Part shown: positions 21,678 to 36,600 of the stretch, one piece after another
Numbering within the stretch: position 1 is the first letter of the stretch
Layout of the letters: each line of letters begins with the position of its first letter
Source: Watersipora subatra
Lineage: Eukaryota; Bryozoa; Gymnolaemata; Cheilostomatida; Watersiporidae
Assembly: GCF_963576615.1 (NCBI RefSeq)
Contig: NC_088712.1
Span: 30,099,870 to 30,163,869, forward strand
Direction of reading: 5' to 3'
DNA length: 64,000 nt
Position numbers and translations under genes: made by a program
Notes under the pieces: model-generated
The model's input: only the letters and a program-made list of their open reading frames with translations
What the model was told of the DNA's origin: nothing
Databases searched by the model: none

Positions 21678-24600
21678 GTTGATATTCCTAATTATTACCT
21701 AGTGCATTGACTAATAGTACTGCGACTACCCTAACCAGCTTGGTAAATATCAGCAAGTATAGCATGGGAATTGAGGGCGTTTTCTGCCAGCCTAATGCGG
21801 TCTAGGAGGCCTGACCTTAGAGCAACAGGTTGGGGTTCAGCTCCCAATATAGACCACCAGTGGTGACAGGATTAACATCCAACTTTAAATTGCTCTCCGC
21901 AACTGGGCATGTCTCTAGTTGTTGAGGCTCCTTTGCCACTGGTCTTATGCGTGTCCAGCTAAGATTACAGAGCCATTGTTTGTGCGACAACGCTCCCAAA
22001 AGCACCTACACAGTCTCTGCTTGCAGTGAACTAAGCAGACACCATAATCGATTTTCATGAGATTGCTAAAAAAATGCGGACATTCAGGTAGAATTCAGCA
22101 AGACTAGTGCTGTATATCCAGCAAGATGGACATTTGCTGTATATACTCCTGGAAAAATAATTTGTAAAAAATATATTTCTTATTCAGAGCTGTAGCCCAG
22201 CTTACTCTGGTATATTTTGCAAGTCTGAAGGAAGGCTACCCCACTCTCTAGTGTATAGTGGCTATCTTGAAGGTGTCATTAATATATGACATCTGCTTAC
22301 AAAGAGAGCTAAATATTTGTTCTTGTTTGCTCATATCTGCGTATTGAATGTAACTCTCAGAGAATTAAATGTATTCTAGTAATACATTTGCTATACTTTG
22401 TTGAGTGGGTCTGCTTTTCATTCTCACTTATTTTTCTGGGTACATAAACATGGTCACATCTGCGATTGTAGCATGGCTCAAGTGGTATATAACATTTATT
22501 GTGCGACAGACTATGGCTCGCCAGAAGCGGACAACTCTAAGTGATCCATCTGTATCATATGGAGCCCTCAATGATTCAGAGGTAACATGTGTAGCTGTTA
22601 CTGAATATGTCTTCAATATTTCCTCAAGGCTGTAAGGTCCAATAGGAGCATGTTTATGTTTCTTAGGTTTTATCCCTTATTATTACCCTATGGCACCAGC
22701 AGGCTTAGTGGGGCCAGCAGACCTAGTGTGGCCAGCAGACCTAGTGTGGCCAGCAGGCCTAGTGTGGCCAGCAGGCCTATTGTTGCCAGCAGACCTAGTG
22801 TGGCCAGCAGACCTAGTGTGTCCAGCAGACCTAGTGTGTCCAGCAGACCTAGTGTGGCCAGCAGACCTAGTGTGTCCAGCAGGCCTAGTGTGGCCAGCAG
22901 ACCTAGTGTGTCCAGCAGGCCTAGTGTGGCCGGCAGGCCTAGTGTGGCCAGCAGACCTACTGTTGTCAGCAGACCTAGTGTGGCCAGCAGGCCTAGTGTG
23001 TCTAGCAGGCCTAGTGTGGCCAGCAGACCTAGTGTGGCCAGCAGACCTAGTGTGGCCAGCAGACCTAGTGTGGCCAGCAGACCTAGTGTGTCTAGCAGGC
23101 CTAGTGTGTCTAGCAGGCCTAGTGTGGCCAGCAGACCTAGTGTGGCCGGCAGACCTACTGTGGCCGGCAGACCTAGTGTGGCCGGCAGACCTAGTGTGGC
23201 CGGCAGACCTTGTGTGGCCGGCAGACCTTGTGTGGCCGGCAGGCCTAGTGTGGCCGGCAGACCTAGTGTGGCCGGCAGGCCTAGTGTGGCCGGCAGGCCT
23301 AGTGTGGCCGGCAGGCCTAGTGTGGCCGGCAGGCCTAATGCGGCCAGCAGACCTAGTGTGGTCAGCAGGCCTAGTGTGGCCAGCAGACTTAGTGTGTCCA
23401 GCAGACCTAGTGTGGCCGGCAGGCCTAGTGTGTCCAGCAGACCTAGTGTGGCCGGCAGACCTAGTGTGGCCGGCAGGCCTAGTGTGGCCAGCAGACCTAG
23501 TGTGGCCAGCAGACCTAGTGTGGCCAGCAGACCTAGTGTGGCCGGCAGGCCTAGTGTGGCCAGCAGACCTAGTGTGTCCAGCAGACCTAGTGTAGCCAGC
23601 AGATCTAATGTGGCCAGCAGACCTAGTGTGGCCAGCAGACCTAGTGTGTCCAGCAGACCTAGTGTGTCCAGCAGGGTAGATATCAATATAACGTATGCTA
23701 TCAACATTCTCTGTAGTGTTTTTTAATTAAGTAACATCTCCAGTCACTGGCTCCTTTTGTTTCCTAGGTACATGTATTTATGTGCTGTCTAGACACACTA
23801 CAAGTGCATTGTATAGATGTTCTTTGGACATATGTACATAATGATTTGTTTGCTACTGACAGGGTGATACCTATGATGAGCTGAGTTTCCTGTGTGTAAA
23901 CGCTCGACTGGGCCAGAGTTTACATGCTGCTGTATGTAGAAAAGCTGACCGCAAGTCTTATGTTATGCTGACTTTAGGCATCAATGGTAAGTCAACACGC
24001 TGCCTGTTTGAATGGTATCATAATTCTGCAAATAATATTGTTCGAGCCACTGGTATTCGCTAGGCGTACCTCTATAAAATATATCTATCATTAGCGCGGG
24101 GATACAAGAGGAGGAATCATTGAGGCCCATATGTGCCCATAAACTTGAAGTTATTCTCTCTGTACCATTTTTAGCAATCTGCGATTGATTCGGTGGTTAT
24201 TTTTGTACAAGATGACCTTCATACAATCCAATAGAAATATTCTTTTACATTCAGCAAACATTTTAGACAAACAGTTGATTATTGTAGCCCACAAACACTA
24301 TTGCAATTATCTAAGACCATGCTTTGCAATGGTACATCAAGATGCATACACTTATCCTCTACCAACATGGTCACATATGCTCACTCACCTCATACCCCCA
24401 TATGCTCACTCACCTCATACCCCATATGCTCACTCTCCTCATACCCCATATGCTCACTCACCTCATACCCCATATGCTCACTCACCTCATACCCCATATG
24501 CTCACTCTTCTCATACCCCATATGCTCACTCACCTCATACCCCATATGCTCACTCACCTCATACCCCCATATGCTCACTCTCCTTATACCCCATATGCTC

Positions 24601-27600
24601 ACTCCCCTCATACTCCATATGCTCACTCACCTCATACCCCATATGTTTGCTCTCATACGCTCACTCACCTCATACCCCATACGCTCACTCACCTCATACC
24701 CCATATGCTCACTCACCTCATACCCCATATGCTCACTCACCTCATACCCCCATATGCTCACTCTCCTTATACCCCATATGCTCACTCCCCTCATACTCCA
24801 TATGCTCACTCACCTCATACCCCATATGCTCACTCACCTCATACCCCATATGCTCACTCACCTCATACCCCATATGTTCACTCTCATACGCTCACTCACC
24901 TCATACCCCATACGCTCACTCACCTCATACCCCATATGCTCACTCACCTCATACCCCATGTGCTCGTTCACCTCATACCCCATACGCTCACTCATCTCCC
25001 GTATGGCACCATTATTGTAAGCATATATACAAGAAAGTCTATACATTTAAGAATACGTAAATAAATGTATACGTTTTTCCCCTCTTTCATCAACTTTTGA
25101 ATTTTGTTGAAGGAAGAGGGGACTAAGGGCAGAGCGTTACTTGCTACTCAAGGTACTATAGAACAAAGTTAATTCGTATATTATAGATAGTAATAGCCTG
25201 GCAGTCTAGTGTACTGTGAGAGATTGTCATGTGTGCCGATAACGCACGGTGCATGAGTATATGGATAATAATTCTAAAAACAGAAGGTGAATGATTGGTG
25301 CAGTGGTTAGTGTGTCGGTCTATCAAACCGACGGTCACAAGTTTGAATCCTGTACCAAGCAACTATTTCCTAATATCCAACAATGGCTTCAGGTAGACAT
25401 GGCTCTATAATAGTAATATTTATAGAGAGCTTACCTCAGTAGGTATTAGATACGAATACAAGTCCTACCCAAGTCTCAAGGTTAGGTGAGGAGATAGAGA
25501 GGTGCTCATGATGACTAATTGACATCTAGGAACTGGGGTTGGACAGAAGAATAGTCTACTATCCATATGATTGTAGAGGTTGCCTATAGCCTTCCTGGAC
25601 AAGTTACAACATATAGCAATGGGTGTGAAGGTTTTGAATCAGCCGGACTAAGCATATCTTTGTTGGAAGAAGGCTCTAGGTGGAGACTGACCTACTCTGG
25701 ACCACTGAGGTGAATATCAAACACCAAAAGGGTTTATCTTCTTCAGCTATTACTATCTGCTCTTTTTAACACTCTGTTAAATGCTTGTTTACACTATAAT
25801 GGTAATATATTTTATATATAAATGCTTGTTTACACTATAATGGTAATATATTTTATATATAAATGCTTGTTTACACTATAATGGTGATATATTTTATATA
25901 TAAATGCTTGTTTACACTATAATGGTAATATATTTTATATATAAATGCTTGTTTACACTATAATGGTAATATATTTTATATATAAATGCTTGTTTACACT
26001 ATAATGGTAATATATTTTATATATAAATGCTTGTTTACACTATAATGGTAATATATTTTATATATAAATGCTTGTTTACACTATAATGGTAATATATTTT
26101 ATATATAAATGCTTGTTTACACTATAATGGTAATATATTTTATATATAAATGCTTGTTTACACTATAATGGTAATATACTTTACTAGCTAGTTACTTTGT
26201 AAAAGGATCACTGTAAATACTCCTCCATGTAAAGGCCGCACCCAAACTTTGAAGGTGAGAACACTCATTGGTCAACTGCCACATCCTTAACCAACGTGTG
26301 CTTGTGACGACAGACAGAGGCGGTGGACTCGGTGAATAACTCTAGTGGCTAGGTTAAATTAAGTGTGTTAAATGAATGGAAAAGTTGCGGGTACAGCTTG
26401 TACACGCTATATACCTGTAACTCAAAAAACAACCTTCAAAGTTTGGGTGCAGCCTCTACATCCTGATGGTCTATACACAAGGATTTACGGTATGTGATAG
26501 CCCCATTCAGTGTTACAAGTTTACTAATTTTTATATATTTAGATTTGGATTATTAAATTTGGTGTTTTTTGCCCTATTTACAAGCAAAAATACTTATTTT
26601 TATTCGTCCTGTTAACTGCTTTACGATCTCTAATGCCACCCACCAACATATTTCGATGAAATATTATATGGCTATTTTGGCATTCATAAACTTATACTTA
26701 ATGATTTAACAAACATTAGGAAACTACTCTACTATTTAGCTTATGTACTGTTAATTAGATTAAATTTATGTACAATAATGCAGAATAACGTTTACCAATT
26801 TTACCATTTCTTCCTGGTTTGGACCATTTTTGTCGGACTGCTGCCAGAAATTAATTTCATCTCGACAAAAAATCAACCCTGTGTAATGTTTCATCGCCGT
26901 TCGATTAGTGTCTGCTGTATTTGCTGGTTTCACTCTATTTGAGATACAGGGACTGTATCAATGTGTCGCAGCTTCAACTTATCCCACGACCAAACAAGAG
27001 CACACAACTCCTAAAAATTATCCATTAACGGCCATCACCAAATCCTTGCAACGAAATCCTATCAACAAATTTAACTATTTTTCAGTAAAGTCGTTCAAGT
27101 ATAATAATGATACAAAACGCATATAAACCTATTTAAATATGTTACCAAGCCTTTGAAAGGTTACCTCAAATTCCTAAAACTAACCCATCTGATCGGATTA
27201 TACACAAATAGACAGATTAATTTGGACGAAAATCGCCACAAAACGCTTGAAAAGCTTGGTTTAATAAAAGTTAAGACCGGAAATTGAAACGCCGAGCGAC
27301 AGAGAATAGAACGATAAATTATTGCGCATTTCACGAAAAAATAACGTGCACTTTTCACCAGTCTATAGCATTGTCGAATTGCCGAAGGTTTCGGCAATTA
27401 ACATAGGAGTACAGAAACCGTTTCATTTTTGCCGATTTCAATTTTTTCATTTTCATTTGCCGACACATTTGAGTACTTTCGTACTCTAACTGATGTCCAA
27501 CGCAGTGTAAGTAAAGGAAATGACGATGATATTTTTTTAACGGTTCTTATGAGATTATTACAATAATTAATTATATGTTTGGATGACTACAAAACAATGA

Positions 27601-30600
27601 CTACGTAGTACAGATTTTCTAAAAATCTAACGCAGTGTAAGTAAAGGGAATGACGATATTTTTTCTAACGGTTCTAATGAGATTATTACAATAATTAATT
27701 ATAAGTTTGGATGACTACAGAACAATGACTACGTAGTACAGATTTTCTAAAAATCTATATAAATATCACAACTTCGTGATATTGTTAGCTATGACGTTTT
27801 GAAATGTAAACAAAATTGTGCATTGGTTTTATATTATTACTATATTAATAATATTGGTTATTCTAATAATATCAGTGCATTTTACTTCTAATATCGGCCA
27901 ATATTGCATTTCTCTTTTTGTAGGAGGAGAGATATAAACATATAATCTTTTCCTTTCATTATTGCTATTTGTTGTATATAATAACACCCACACCCAGTAC
28001 ATTACAGCTACCATTGCAGTTATCCTATTGGACTGCTAATATTGCATTTCTCAACCATCAGTACGCTTTCTTTTTTCCAATATCACTTTGGTCGTGGGCT
28101 GTATGACAGTGGAATTTCTAGTATTACTGAAATATTATATTATATTACTATTATATAAACACATTATATTACTGTAAAAAAAAAAGGGTTTTATTCTTTT
28201 AGCTTTCATTCTATATCTGAAACATCTATCTTTTGTCGTGCATATCTTAAGGCTTAGCTACTTATTTTCATAGTTACATAGTTCCATAATGTCTTTCCTG
28301 GTTACATCATCACCCTTTCTGGATATAACCAGGTACTTTATAAGCCCTGTTGGGCCATCTTTAGCTGAAACAATCTGTTAATATCATGTTGTTAAGTCGA
28401 GTCTTTTATCTAGAATCACTAAACTTTTTGTCATATGAACCATCAGTCTTTGTAACCGGCTTTGACATACAGGCATACTTATCCGTGATTCGAAAAATAC
28501 CTACGGTCATTACCTACTGTCATTTAAAAAGAATTACTTCAAAAAAGCTAATGATTATCTTTGCTATGATGACTGTTGACAGCAGCTTGACATGCCCTGG
28601 ACAGTGGCTTGACATGCCCTGGACAGTGGCTTGACATGCCCTGGCCAGTGGCTTGACATGCCCTGTCCAATGGCTTGATATACCCTGGCCAGTGACTCAA
28701 GAAAGTCCTGGCCATGGCTTGACACGTCCTGATCAGTGGCTTGACAAGTCCTGGCCAGTAGCCTAACAAGTCCTCGCTGGAAGCTTGACAGGTCCTGACC
28801 GGTGGCTTGACAAGTTCTGACTGGTGACCTAGCAAGTCCTCATTAGTGGCTTGAAAAATGTTGGCTAATAATCACTTCATTTTCTGTTGAATCATTAAAG
28901 AATGGTATATTGAAGGAATGAGTTATCTCCTAATAGTACTATTTTTCCACATCTGTGCATGCTGACATTCTAGCATTTTAGGCAGAGGCTTCGACTGTTA
29001 GCTTATTACCTACACAGGAATAGCCATGACTTAGACAGGAACACTGCTCATTTTGTTTTCGCATCGAAATGTTGAAATTTGTTTTTCAGAGTTGGTAGAG
29101 ATGGGGTGGAGGTGGAAGGAAAGCTACTTCTCTTGTGAGTATGTCCAAAGGAGAACCAGTCAACTCAGTGACCAGACCTTTTTATCTATAAGATAACAAC
29201 TGCTAGCTGGGTGCTAGTCAAAACCATTGCATCTGTTGAAATTATTTGCAAAGAATTTTTGATCACACAAACTTGTTTATAAACTATCTTTTCCATAGGC
29301 AATATTTGTTGACTAAGGTTTTTCTTTAAGGTTGACTTTAGTTTTTCCTAAGGTTCTGTAAAGGCTAAATACTTTTCACGTGGACAATTGTATTATCTTG
29401 AGCAGGAATTGCCTTTATACATGTATTCTCTCCGTTCGATCAAACAAAGTATCAGACTAAGACAGTCCGATATCTCATTTTTATGTTTGTAGTACCAGTA
29501 TCGCAAGGTACTAGTATCGTCGTATTCAAAGTTTCGATGAATAGCTTCTGCTGCAACAGTAACTTTTTTCATACAAACACACTTTTATGCACTCACTGTT
29601 CTTATTAATTCAACATATTCATGATTTTTATTTTGTTTTCTCAGGTTGTATGAGTGTTTCTACCAATTGTTTACCAAATAATTTTTGAATATAATTGTAG
29701 CAAAACAGACTTTATGTATCCATTACTTGTAAGTTATTTCAAATTTATACACCTTTACAGTTGCTTTTTATTTTTCTCTCAAGTTACTTTAATTGCCCAA
29801 AACACTTTTCTCATAATATGAAGTTTGAAAGTTAGAAAGGTAAATGTTGTTATGCGTTCAATAAAAATAAATTTTCTGTGTAAAGACTTTTATTACCTGA
29901 GCAATGTCGGGCATTCGGGCTAGTAATAAAATAAAATGCTGTCGCCACAATATCTAATTCACGGGTAGCTCTTGTAAGATGTCTCTGATTTATCCAACTC
30001 ACATATAACTCTTGTAAGATGTCTCTGAGTTATCCAACTCACATATAATTCTTGTAAGATGTCTCTGATTTATCCAACTCACATATAACTCTTGTAAGAT
30101 ATCTCCGATTTATCCAACTCACGGGTAGCTCTTGTAAGATATCTCTGATTTATCCAACTCACATATAACTCTTGTAAGATGTCTCCGATTTATCCAACTC
30201 ACGGGTAGCTCTTGTAAGATATCTCTGATTTATCCAACTCACATATAACTCTTGTAAGATGTCTCTGATTTATCCAACTCACATATAACTCTTGTAAGAT
30301 GTCTCCGATTTATCCAACTCACATATAACTCTTGTAAGATGTCTCTGAGTTATCCAACTCACGGGTAGCTCTTGTAAGATGTCTCTGATTTATCCAACTC
30401 ACATATAGCTCTTGTAAGATGTCTCTGATTTATCCAACTCACATATAACTCTTGTAAGATGTCTCCGATTTATCCAACTCACATATAGCTCTTGTAAGAT
30501 GTCTCTGATTTATCCAACTCACATATAACTCTTGTAAGATGTCTCTGATTTATCCAACTCACATATAACTCTTGTAAGATGTCTTTGATTTGTCTAACTC

Positions 30601-33600
30601 ACATGTAGCTCTTGTAAGATGTTTTGGATTTATTCATATGTCATAGCATGTCAGTGTTTTTGTACGTCATAGCCGGTTGGTGTTATTATATGTCACAGCC
30701 TGTGGCTGTTATCAATTCTCACAAGCATCATAGTTTGTGAAAGTTGGTGCAACCGCAGTTCACTGCCAACTTCAATAGTTTATCTGAGCCTGTTTCTATT
30801 TTGTGATAACAATGCGCACTCAATTGTTGAATTTTAGCTTTCTTTTCAAACCCTTATATTGTTTCGTAGATGGAAAGTTCACACAAATCTCACAGATGCA
30901 GTTAACAATCCATACAATGCTCAGACGGTGGCAGACTATTTCTTCTACAAATGGCGGGATGGAAGCATGCAACTGAGAGATGTTAGCAGAGCTGTCAGGC
31001 GCTCTCTAGAAAGTGCTGATGACTCAACTCTCCAAGCAGGGGCATTTCAAGGTGAGACAAACCATGAATGTCCACAAATAGTCTATAGGTGTACTTAGAG
31101 TTTCTTGATTTAGTAGTATAGATCATATACGCTTGCTAACAGACGGGTGGGTAAGAAAACTATTGATATACAATTATTTAATAAATGGTTTGGTTCTGGC
31201 AATGGCTTATTCATCATTCTGGCAGAGTCTAAACTAACTGTAAAACTGATCGTTATAGAACAGTATCTACACTGACTGTACATGTGGTAGTTATCGAACA
31301 GCGTCTAAACTGACTGTACATATGATAGCTATAGAACAATATCTAAACTGGCTGTACATATGATAGTTGTAGGAGACTAGATGAAAGCTTAGTGTTGCAC
31401 GGGTAATAAAAACAACTTATAAACAGTGGCAGGTAATGTAGTTGATATTTGCTATGTTGGCTGATAAGCAAATGGCAAAATTAGCAGATTGGCTAATTTA
31501 AGTAACTTAAGCTAGTAACTTAAGGTTTTCTAAATCTTTACTATAATAAGAGCCATGAAGCTAGCTAGTAAACGCTACGTAATGATCTCTCACACAATCA
31601 ATCATGATCTTCAAGCGTGCCAGTAGTAACCATTAGTATTTTAACTAGTTTAATGACTATGTGCACAATTATTCTATTGCATAGCAATGCAGGCGTTTGG
31701 CCCAGTGAATAGAATGTCTGCCTGCAGACCTGGAAGTTCCAAGTTCCATTCCAGAGATTTGTCATTCCTAGATTTTATTGCTATAACCGCACACATGAAA
31801 GACAGATGACGGACAGACAGACAAATAAACACTGAGATTTTATATAAATATAAGCTTCTCAAGCTGATATATATATATATATATAGATATATATATATAT
31901 ATAGATATATACATGTATATATAGATAGTTAGATAGATAGGTTCTCAAGCTACAGTAGATTGTAGACTGTTGATGACTAGATAAGGTTGAGGAAACAGGA
32001 GACATTCAGGGGTAATACTTGTAGCGCACTTCGGCTTTTATAGATATGCTAAAACTGGTACATATACGATGTAAGAATCGTATGTGTAAATTTTATTTAT
32101 TGTATGTGTACAATATATATGCATGTGTAGATTTATATGCGCAAGTTATATAATGCATGTATATAGTTTATAAATTGTATATACAGGTTACTATGAGCTA
32201 TATATAAGACCAAGGCAACGAGTTGGCTGATGTTTATTGGTTCTGTATTTTGTTAGGATTTGTTCAAATAGCTGGAGAGGAGACAACACTAACACTCCGT
32301 GGTTTTAAGAGACGCTCCTTCGGTGAGTAGAGACTGAAATAATATAATATAATGCTTTTAGATGATATCGACCAACTTGTTTTAGATGGTTGTGTTATTG
32401 AGCCATCATAATATGAAACAATCTGTTAACATCTTGTTATACTGGAAATCTTTTACATAGAATTCTGAAACACCATTCTTATAACTTGCTCATATGTTTA
32501 TATTTTAGTCTAGAATTTGAACGTGATCCATTTCAATGTGTCATTTTAAGATGCATGTTTAATCTGATGTATCTTTCTTCATAATAGTTGACCAATGAAC
32601 TTGATGCATTCTAGCTTTACGCATTGAAAACCATAAATCTTCCAGTTATTCCGTAGTATAAAGCTAAGGGACTATTCGTTCTTACTTCTCTGTGATTTGT
32701 AATGAATATTCTTGTACGCTTAAATTACTGATTTTCTTCATAAAACAATGATATTCTTACAGTTTGACTAAAATCTATCCGTTGTGATAAAATACAGAGA
32801 ATAGACAGTGGCTGCATGATTAACAAACCGCAGTATAATTGGTTTGACCTCTATTGATATGCATTGAACTCTTGTATAGCAGAGTAAGATAATGAAACTG
32901 TAAGCATTCATATGATTCACGTTTTCAATGTAATAGTGCTATTGTAATGAAGCAGCACTCTCCAAAAGCTCATTTGATCATTTGAACGCAATAAAAACAG
33001 GTCACTATTCTAAAGATTTACATGTAGATTTTCATCAGTAAGTGTATTGTCATTAACGTATTATTATTAGAACAGTTGAGGAGTCTTTATGTGGGTTTGT
33101 ATGAACTAATGCCTGGGTAGCTGTATAAGTCTGTAATCAACATATCTGAGTAGACAGGTGAGCAAGAGGGACGAATCCAAATTAAGTTGCAGCTTTAATA
33201 ACAAAATCAAAACATAGTCCTGACAAGAATGTAACGTTTTGTTGTTACACCTTTGTATGGGTGACGTGTCCTGGTGATGTGTACATGTGATATGTATCGG
33301 TGATGTATACCTGTAACGTGTACCGGTGATGTGTACCGGTGGTTTGTACCGGTGGTGTGTTCGGGTAGTGTGTACCAGTGATCATGGCTCTGTACCAGAA
33401 AGCATGTTGACTTTAATACTAGATTTAGATTTTGTCTGCAAAGCGACACCAAAATTAATTTAACTGCCATAACTGTAGATTACCTGTGCGAGTAGTTTTG
33501 TGAGTGAGCAGAAGAGCTGTATTTGTTTTTTAGGGCAGATGAATTGTAAAGACACAAGCATATCTAGCCTTGAACATGTCATGGTTTCTGAGGTATTCAT

Positions 33601-36600
33601 CCCGGTTTCTTACTGCTTTCTTTCTGCTGTCATGTTTAATGCTTAATAATAGTAGCCATTAGAATTAATACTGGTGTAGCATGTTTTTGTTACCATTGTC
33701 TGACCATCTACTATGCACACATGCTTGTTAGTTTGAGTAATCTATAGTGCTATGCCAAATGCACATCAGCTTATGGTCAAAAAATTGTTTTACCGTTTCC
33801 TCCACCGTCCACTTTATTTTCTAAGATAAGCTGAAGCTACTCTGCTACTTCATATTTTATATAATCCTAACCTATTGGTTGATCCCCTTTCTGTAGGGCT
33901 GCACAGTAATAGAGATGCTCTCTGTTGTAGAGAGGTAATTACCAGTACATCAGAGCGTCCTTGGATGAAGGTTCATCCCTGTCAAGGTAAGATTGTATGG
34001 GGTGAAAGGTTATGGTTATGCAGTCAGTTTAGGGTTTAACTGACTTGCCTTGCTGAAGCTTCCTGCATGAGCTCACAACGTCATCATCTATATACGAGTA
34101 TATAAAATTCAGGTGTTTGTATTACTTGTATATTTGAAAGCTAAACAGCAACTGACTTACTACATAAGTGAGACAAGAGAGTAAAAGGATTATTACATAA
34201 GAATTACATAACAGATGAGTGAGTCAATATGAACAAAAAGTCTGACAACGGCAAATACAAATACAAGATAATGACTGTGGTCAATGTCAACAACTAGTAC
34301 ATATTCAACAGTTTGTGTGTCGTCGTATGTCCACTTAATAGCAATTTATTAAAATCCGCACACTTACAAGCTTCTGCGGTCCAGTGTGCAGTGAGAGATC
34401 ATATTGTGTAATGATTATACGCACAATTATTCCAAGGTGTGGCAAGGTGGCTGTAGTGGTAGTGCCCTTGCCTTCACATCTGTGCATTCGAATGGACAGG
34501 TTTGATTCCTGTCAGGTGCAATTTTTTTTATGTCGCTCTTAGCTGGTTTTGGACAGATACGGCTTTTATTATAGTAAAGATTAAAATAGTAGCTGGAGTT
34601 ACTAGCTGGAGTTACTAGCTTAAGTTACTAGCTGGAGTTACTAGCTTAAGTTACTAGCTTAAGTTACTCGAACTCATTGAGTAAAGAAACTAAGCCAATA
34701 GCAACTACAATACCTGCCACTGCTTATAAACTTTTTTAAATCTTGAGTGAATGTGTAGCATATGAAGTAAGAAGTGTTTTTCAACAATCTGTTTTAGCTC
34801 TGCTTTGAGGGTTCGAGTGTTTGAATTATGCATTGCTCGGACACACACAGAAATAAAAAAAATACCATTATTTAGAAATTAAAATGGTAAATGTTGTATA
34901 TGTTGATTAAAAATAAATTTTCTATGCAAAAACTTTTATATTACTCATGCAATGTTGGGCATTCAGTAATATATATAATAATATATATATATAAAATATG
35001 TAGAAGTGGAACTTCACTTTATAGGTTTAAACATTTTATTACTAATAGCTTCATGTGGTACAATAAGTAAGTACACATGAAACTATTAGTAACTCATATA
35101 TGTTACTTCTCGTATATGAACTTCTCTCTATATGTTTAACTTATAGAGAGAAGTTCCACTTTTACATATTTTATAATTTAGCTCTGATTCATCATTGAGC
35201 ACTCTATAACCAATTGTGCAACATACACTTCATATATATATATATATGTATATATATTATACTCATGCTACAGACAGTACTGTTTCGGCTATTGAAGCCT
35301 CATCAGTGCAGCTCAGAGCTTAGGCAAGGGACACAAATCCCATTACCAATGAGAGTTGACTTCCTGCCATGAAACAACAAAGTTGCCTCACAGACTTTAA
35401 GAAAGTCAATGTGCTGGCACCAGAGTGCTCAAATCACAAAAGTGATGAGCTTTGCACAAAGGCTAATAGTGCCGCACCTCTCACAGAGTGCTCAACCAAA
35501 CTGAAGTAAGGGAGCATATACTCATGCTACAGACAGTACTGTTTCGGCTATTGAAGCCTCATCAGTGCAGCTCAGAGCTTAGGCAAGGGACACAAATCCC
35601 ATTACCATTCTGTATATATATATATATATATTATATATACATGTGTATATATATGATAATGGACTTACCATCTAACTACACAACCGTTTTTACTGTATTT
35701 TATTATATGATTGTTCTATTATAAATCAGCTCATGGATAATTCAATTTACTACTTCGTGTTTCTCAAGATAAGCGCGACAAGAGTCAGCTAAAAGGAAGC
35801 ACTATGTGCATGCTCTCTTCATCATAGAGCTGCTGTTGAGGTGTTTTATAGCTTGCGTATCTACGATAGTTCCACTGACACTAGATATGAGCCTTTCAAA
35901 AGTTCTTTTATTTGACTGTTTTCTTCAGCAAAATACTGATGTTCCCTAAACACTTTTTTTATTGCATAATTACAATAATTATAACAACTTATCTTTGGAA
36001 AATGTGCTGCCTCCTGATTAACTTTGCTATTGCTAAGTTAGGTAAATAATTCACAAACTCTAGCAGATATTATTAACCATGTTACTCCAAGTGTATCCAG
36101 TATCTTTAATTTTCCTTGGTATGCTTTGTGTATACCCTGGCACGCACAGGTTCATATGCACACTGAATGTTTATACCCTGGTATTTACAAGTTCATATGC
36201 TCACTAAATATTTATACCCTGGTATTTACAAGTTCATAAACTCACTAAATATTTATACCCTGGTATTTACAGGTTCATATGCTCACTGAATGTTTATACC
36301 CTGGTATTTACTGGTTTATATGCTCACTGAATGTTTATACCCTGGTATTAACAGGTTCATATGCACACTGAATGTTTATACCATGGTATTTACAGGTTTA
36401 TATGCACACTGAATGTTTATACCCTGGTATTTACAAATTCATATGCTCACTGAATGTTTATACCCTGGTATTTACTGGTTCATATGCTCACTGAATGTTT
36501 ATACCCTGGTATTTACAGGTTTATATGCTCACTGAATGTTTATACCCTGGTATTAACAGGTTCATATGCACACTGAATGTTTATACCATGGTATTTACAG

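Noticed and set aside
22650-23726. Open frames of 300-358 codons over the 18-bp array as a repeat protein gene
   Set aside because: Three frames on both strands are open at once because of the 18-bp period. Reading from exon 2 into the intron meets a stop before the array.
25285-25370. Functional tRNA gene
   Set aside because: A- and B-box-like words are present, but the acceptor and anticodon stems do not pair well. Similar heads with SINE bodies occur elsewhere in the window.
28386-28835. Coding potential over the 22-bp degenerate repeat
   Set aside because: Open frames on both strands come from the repeat. No splice sites connect them to gene B in phase.
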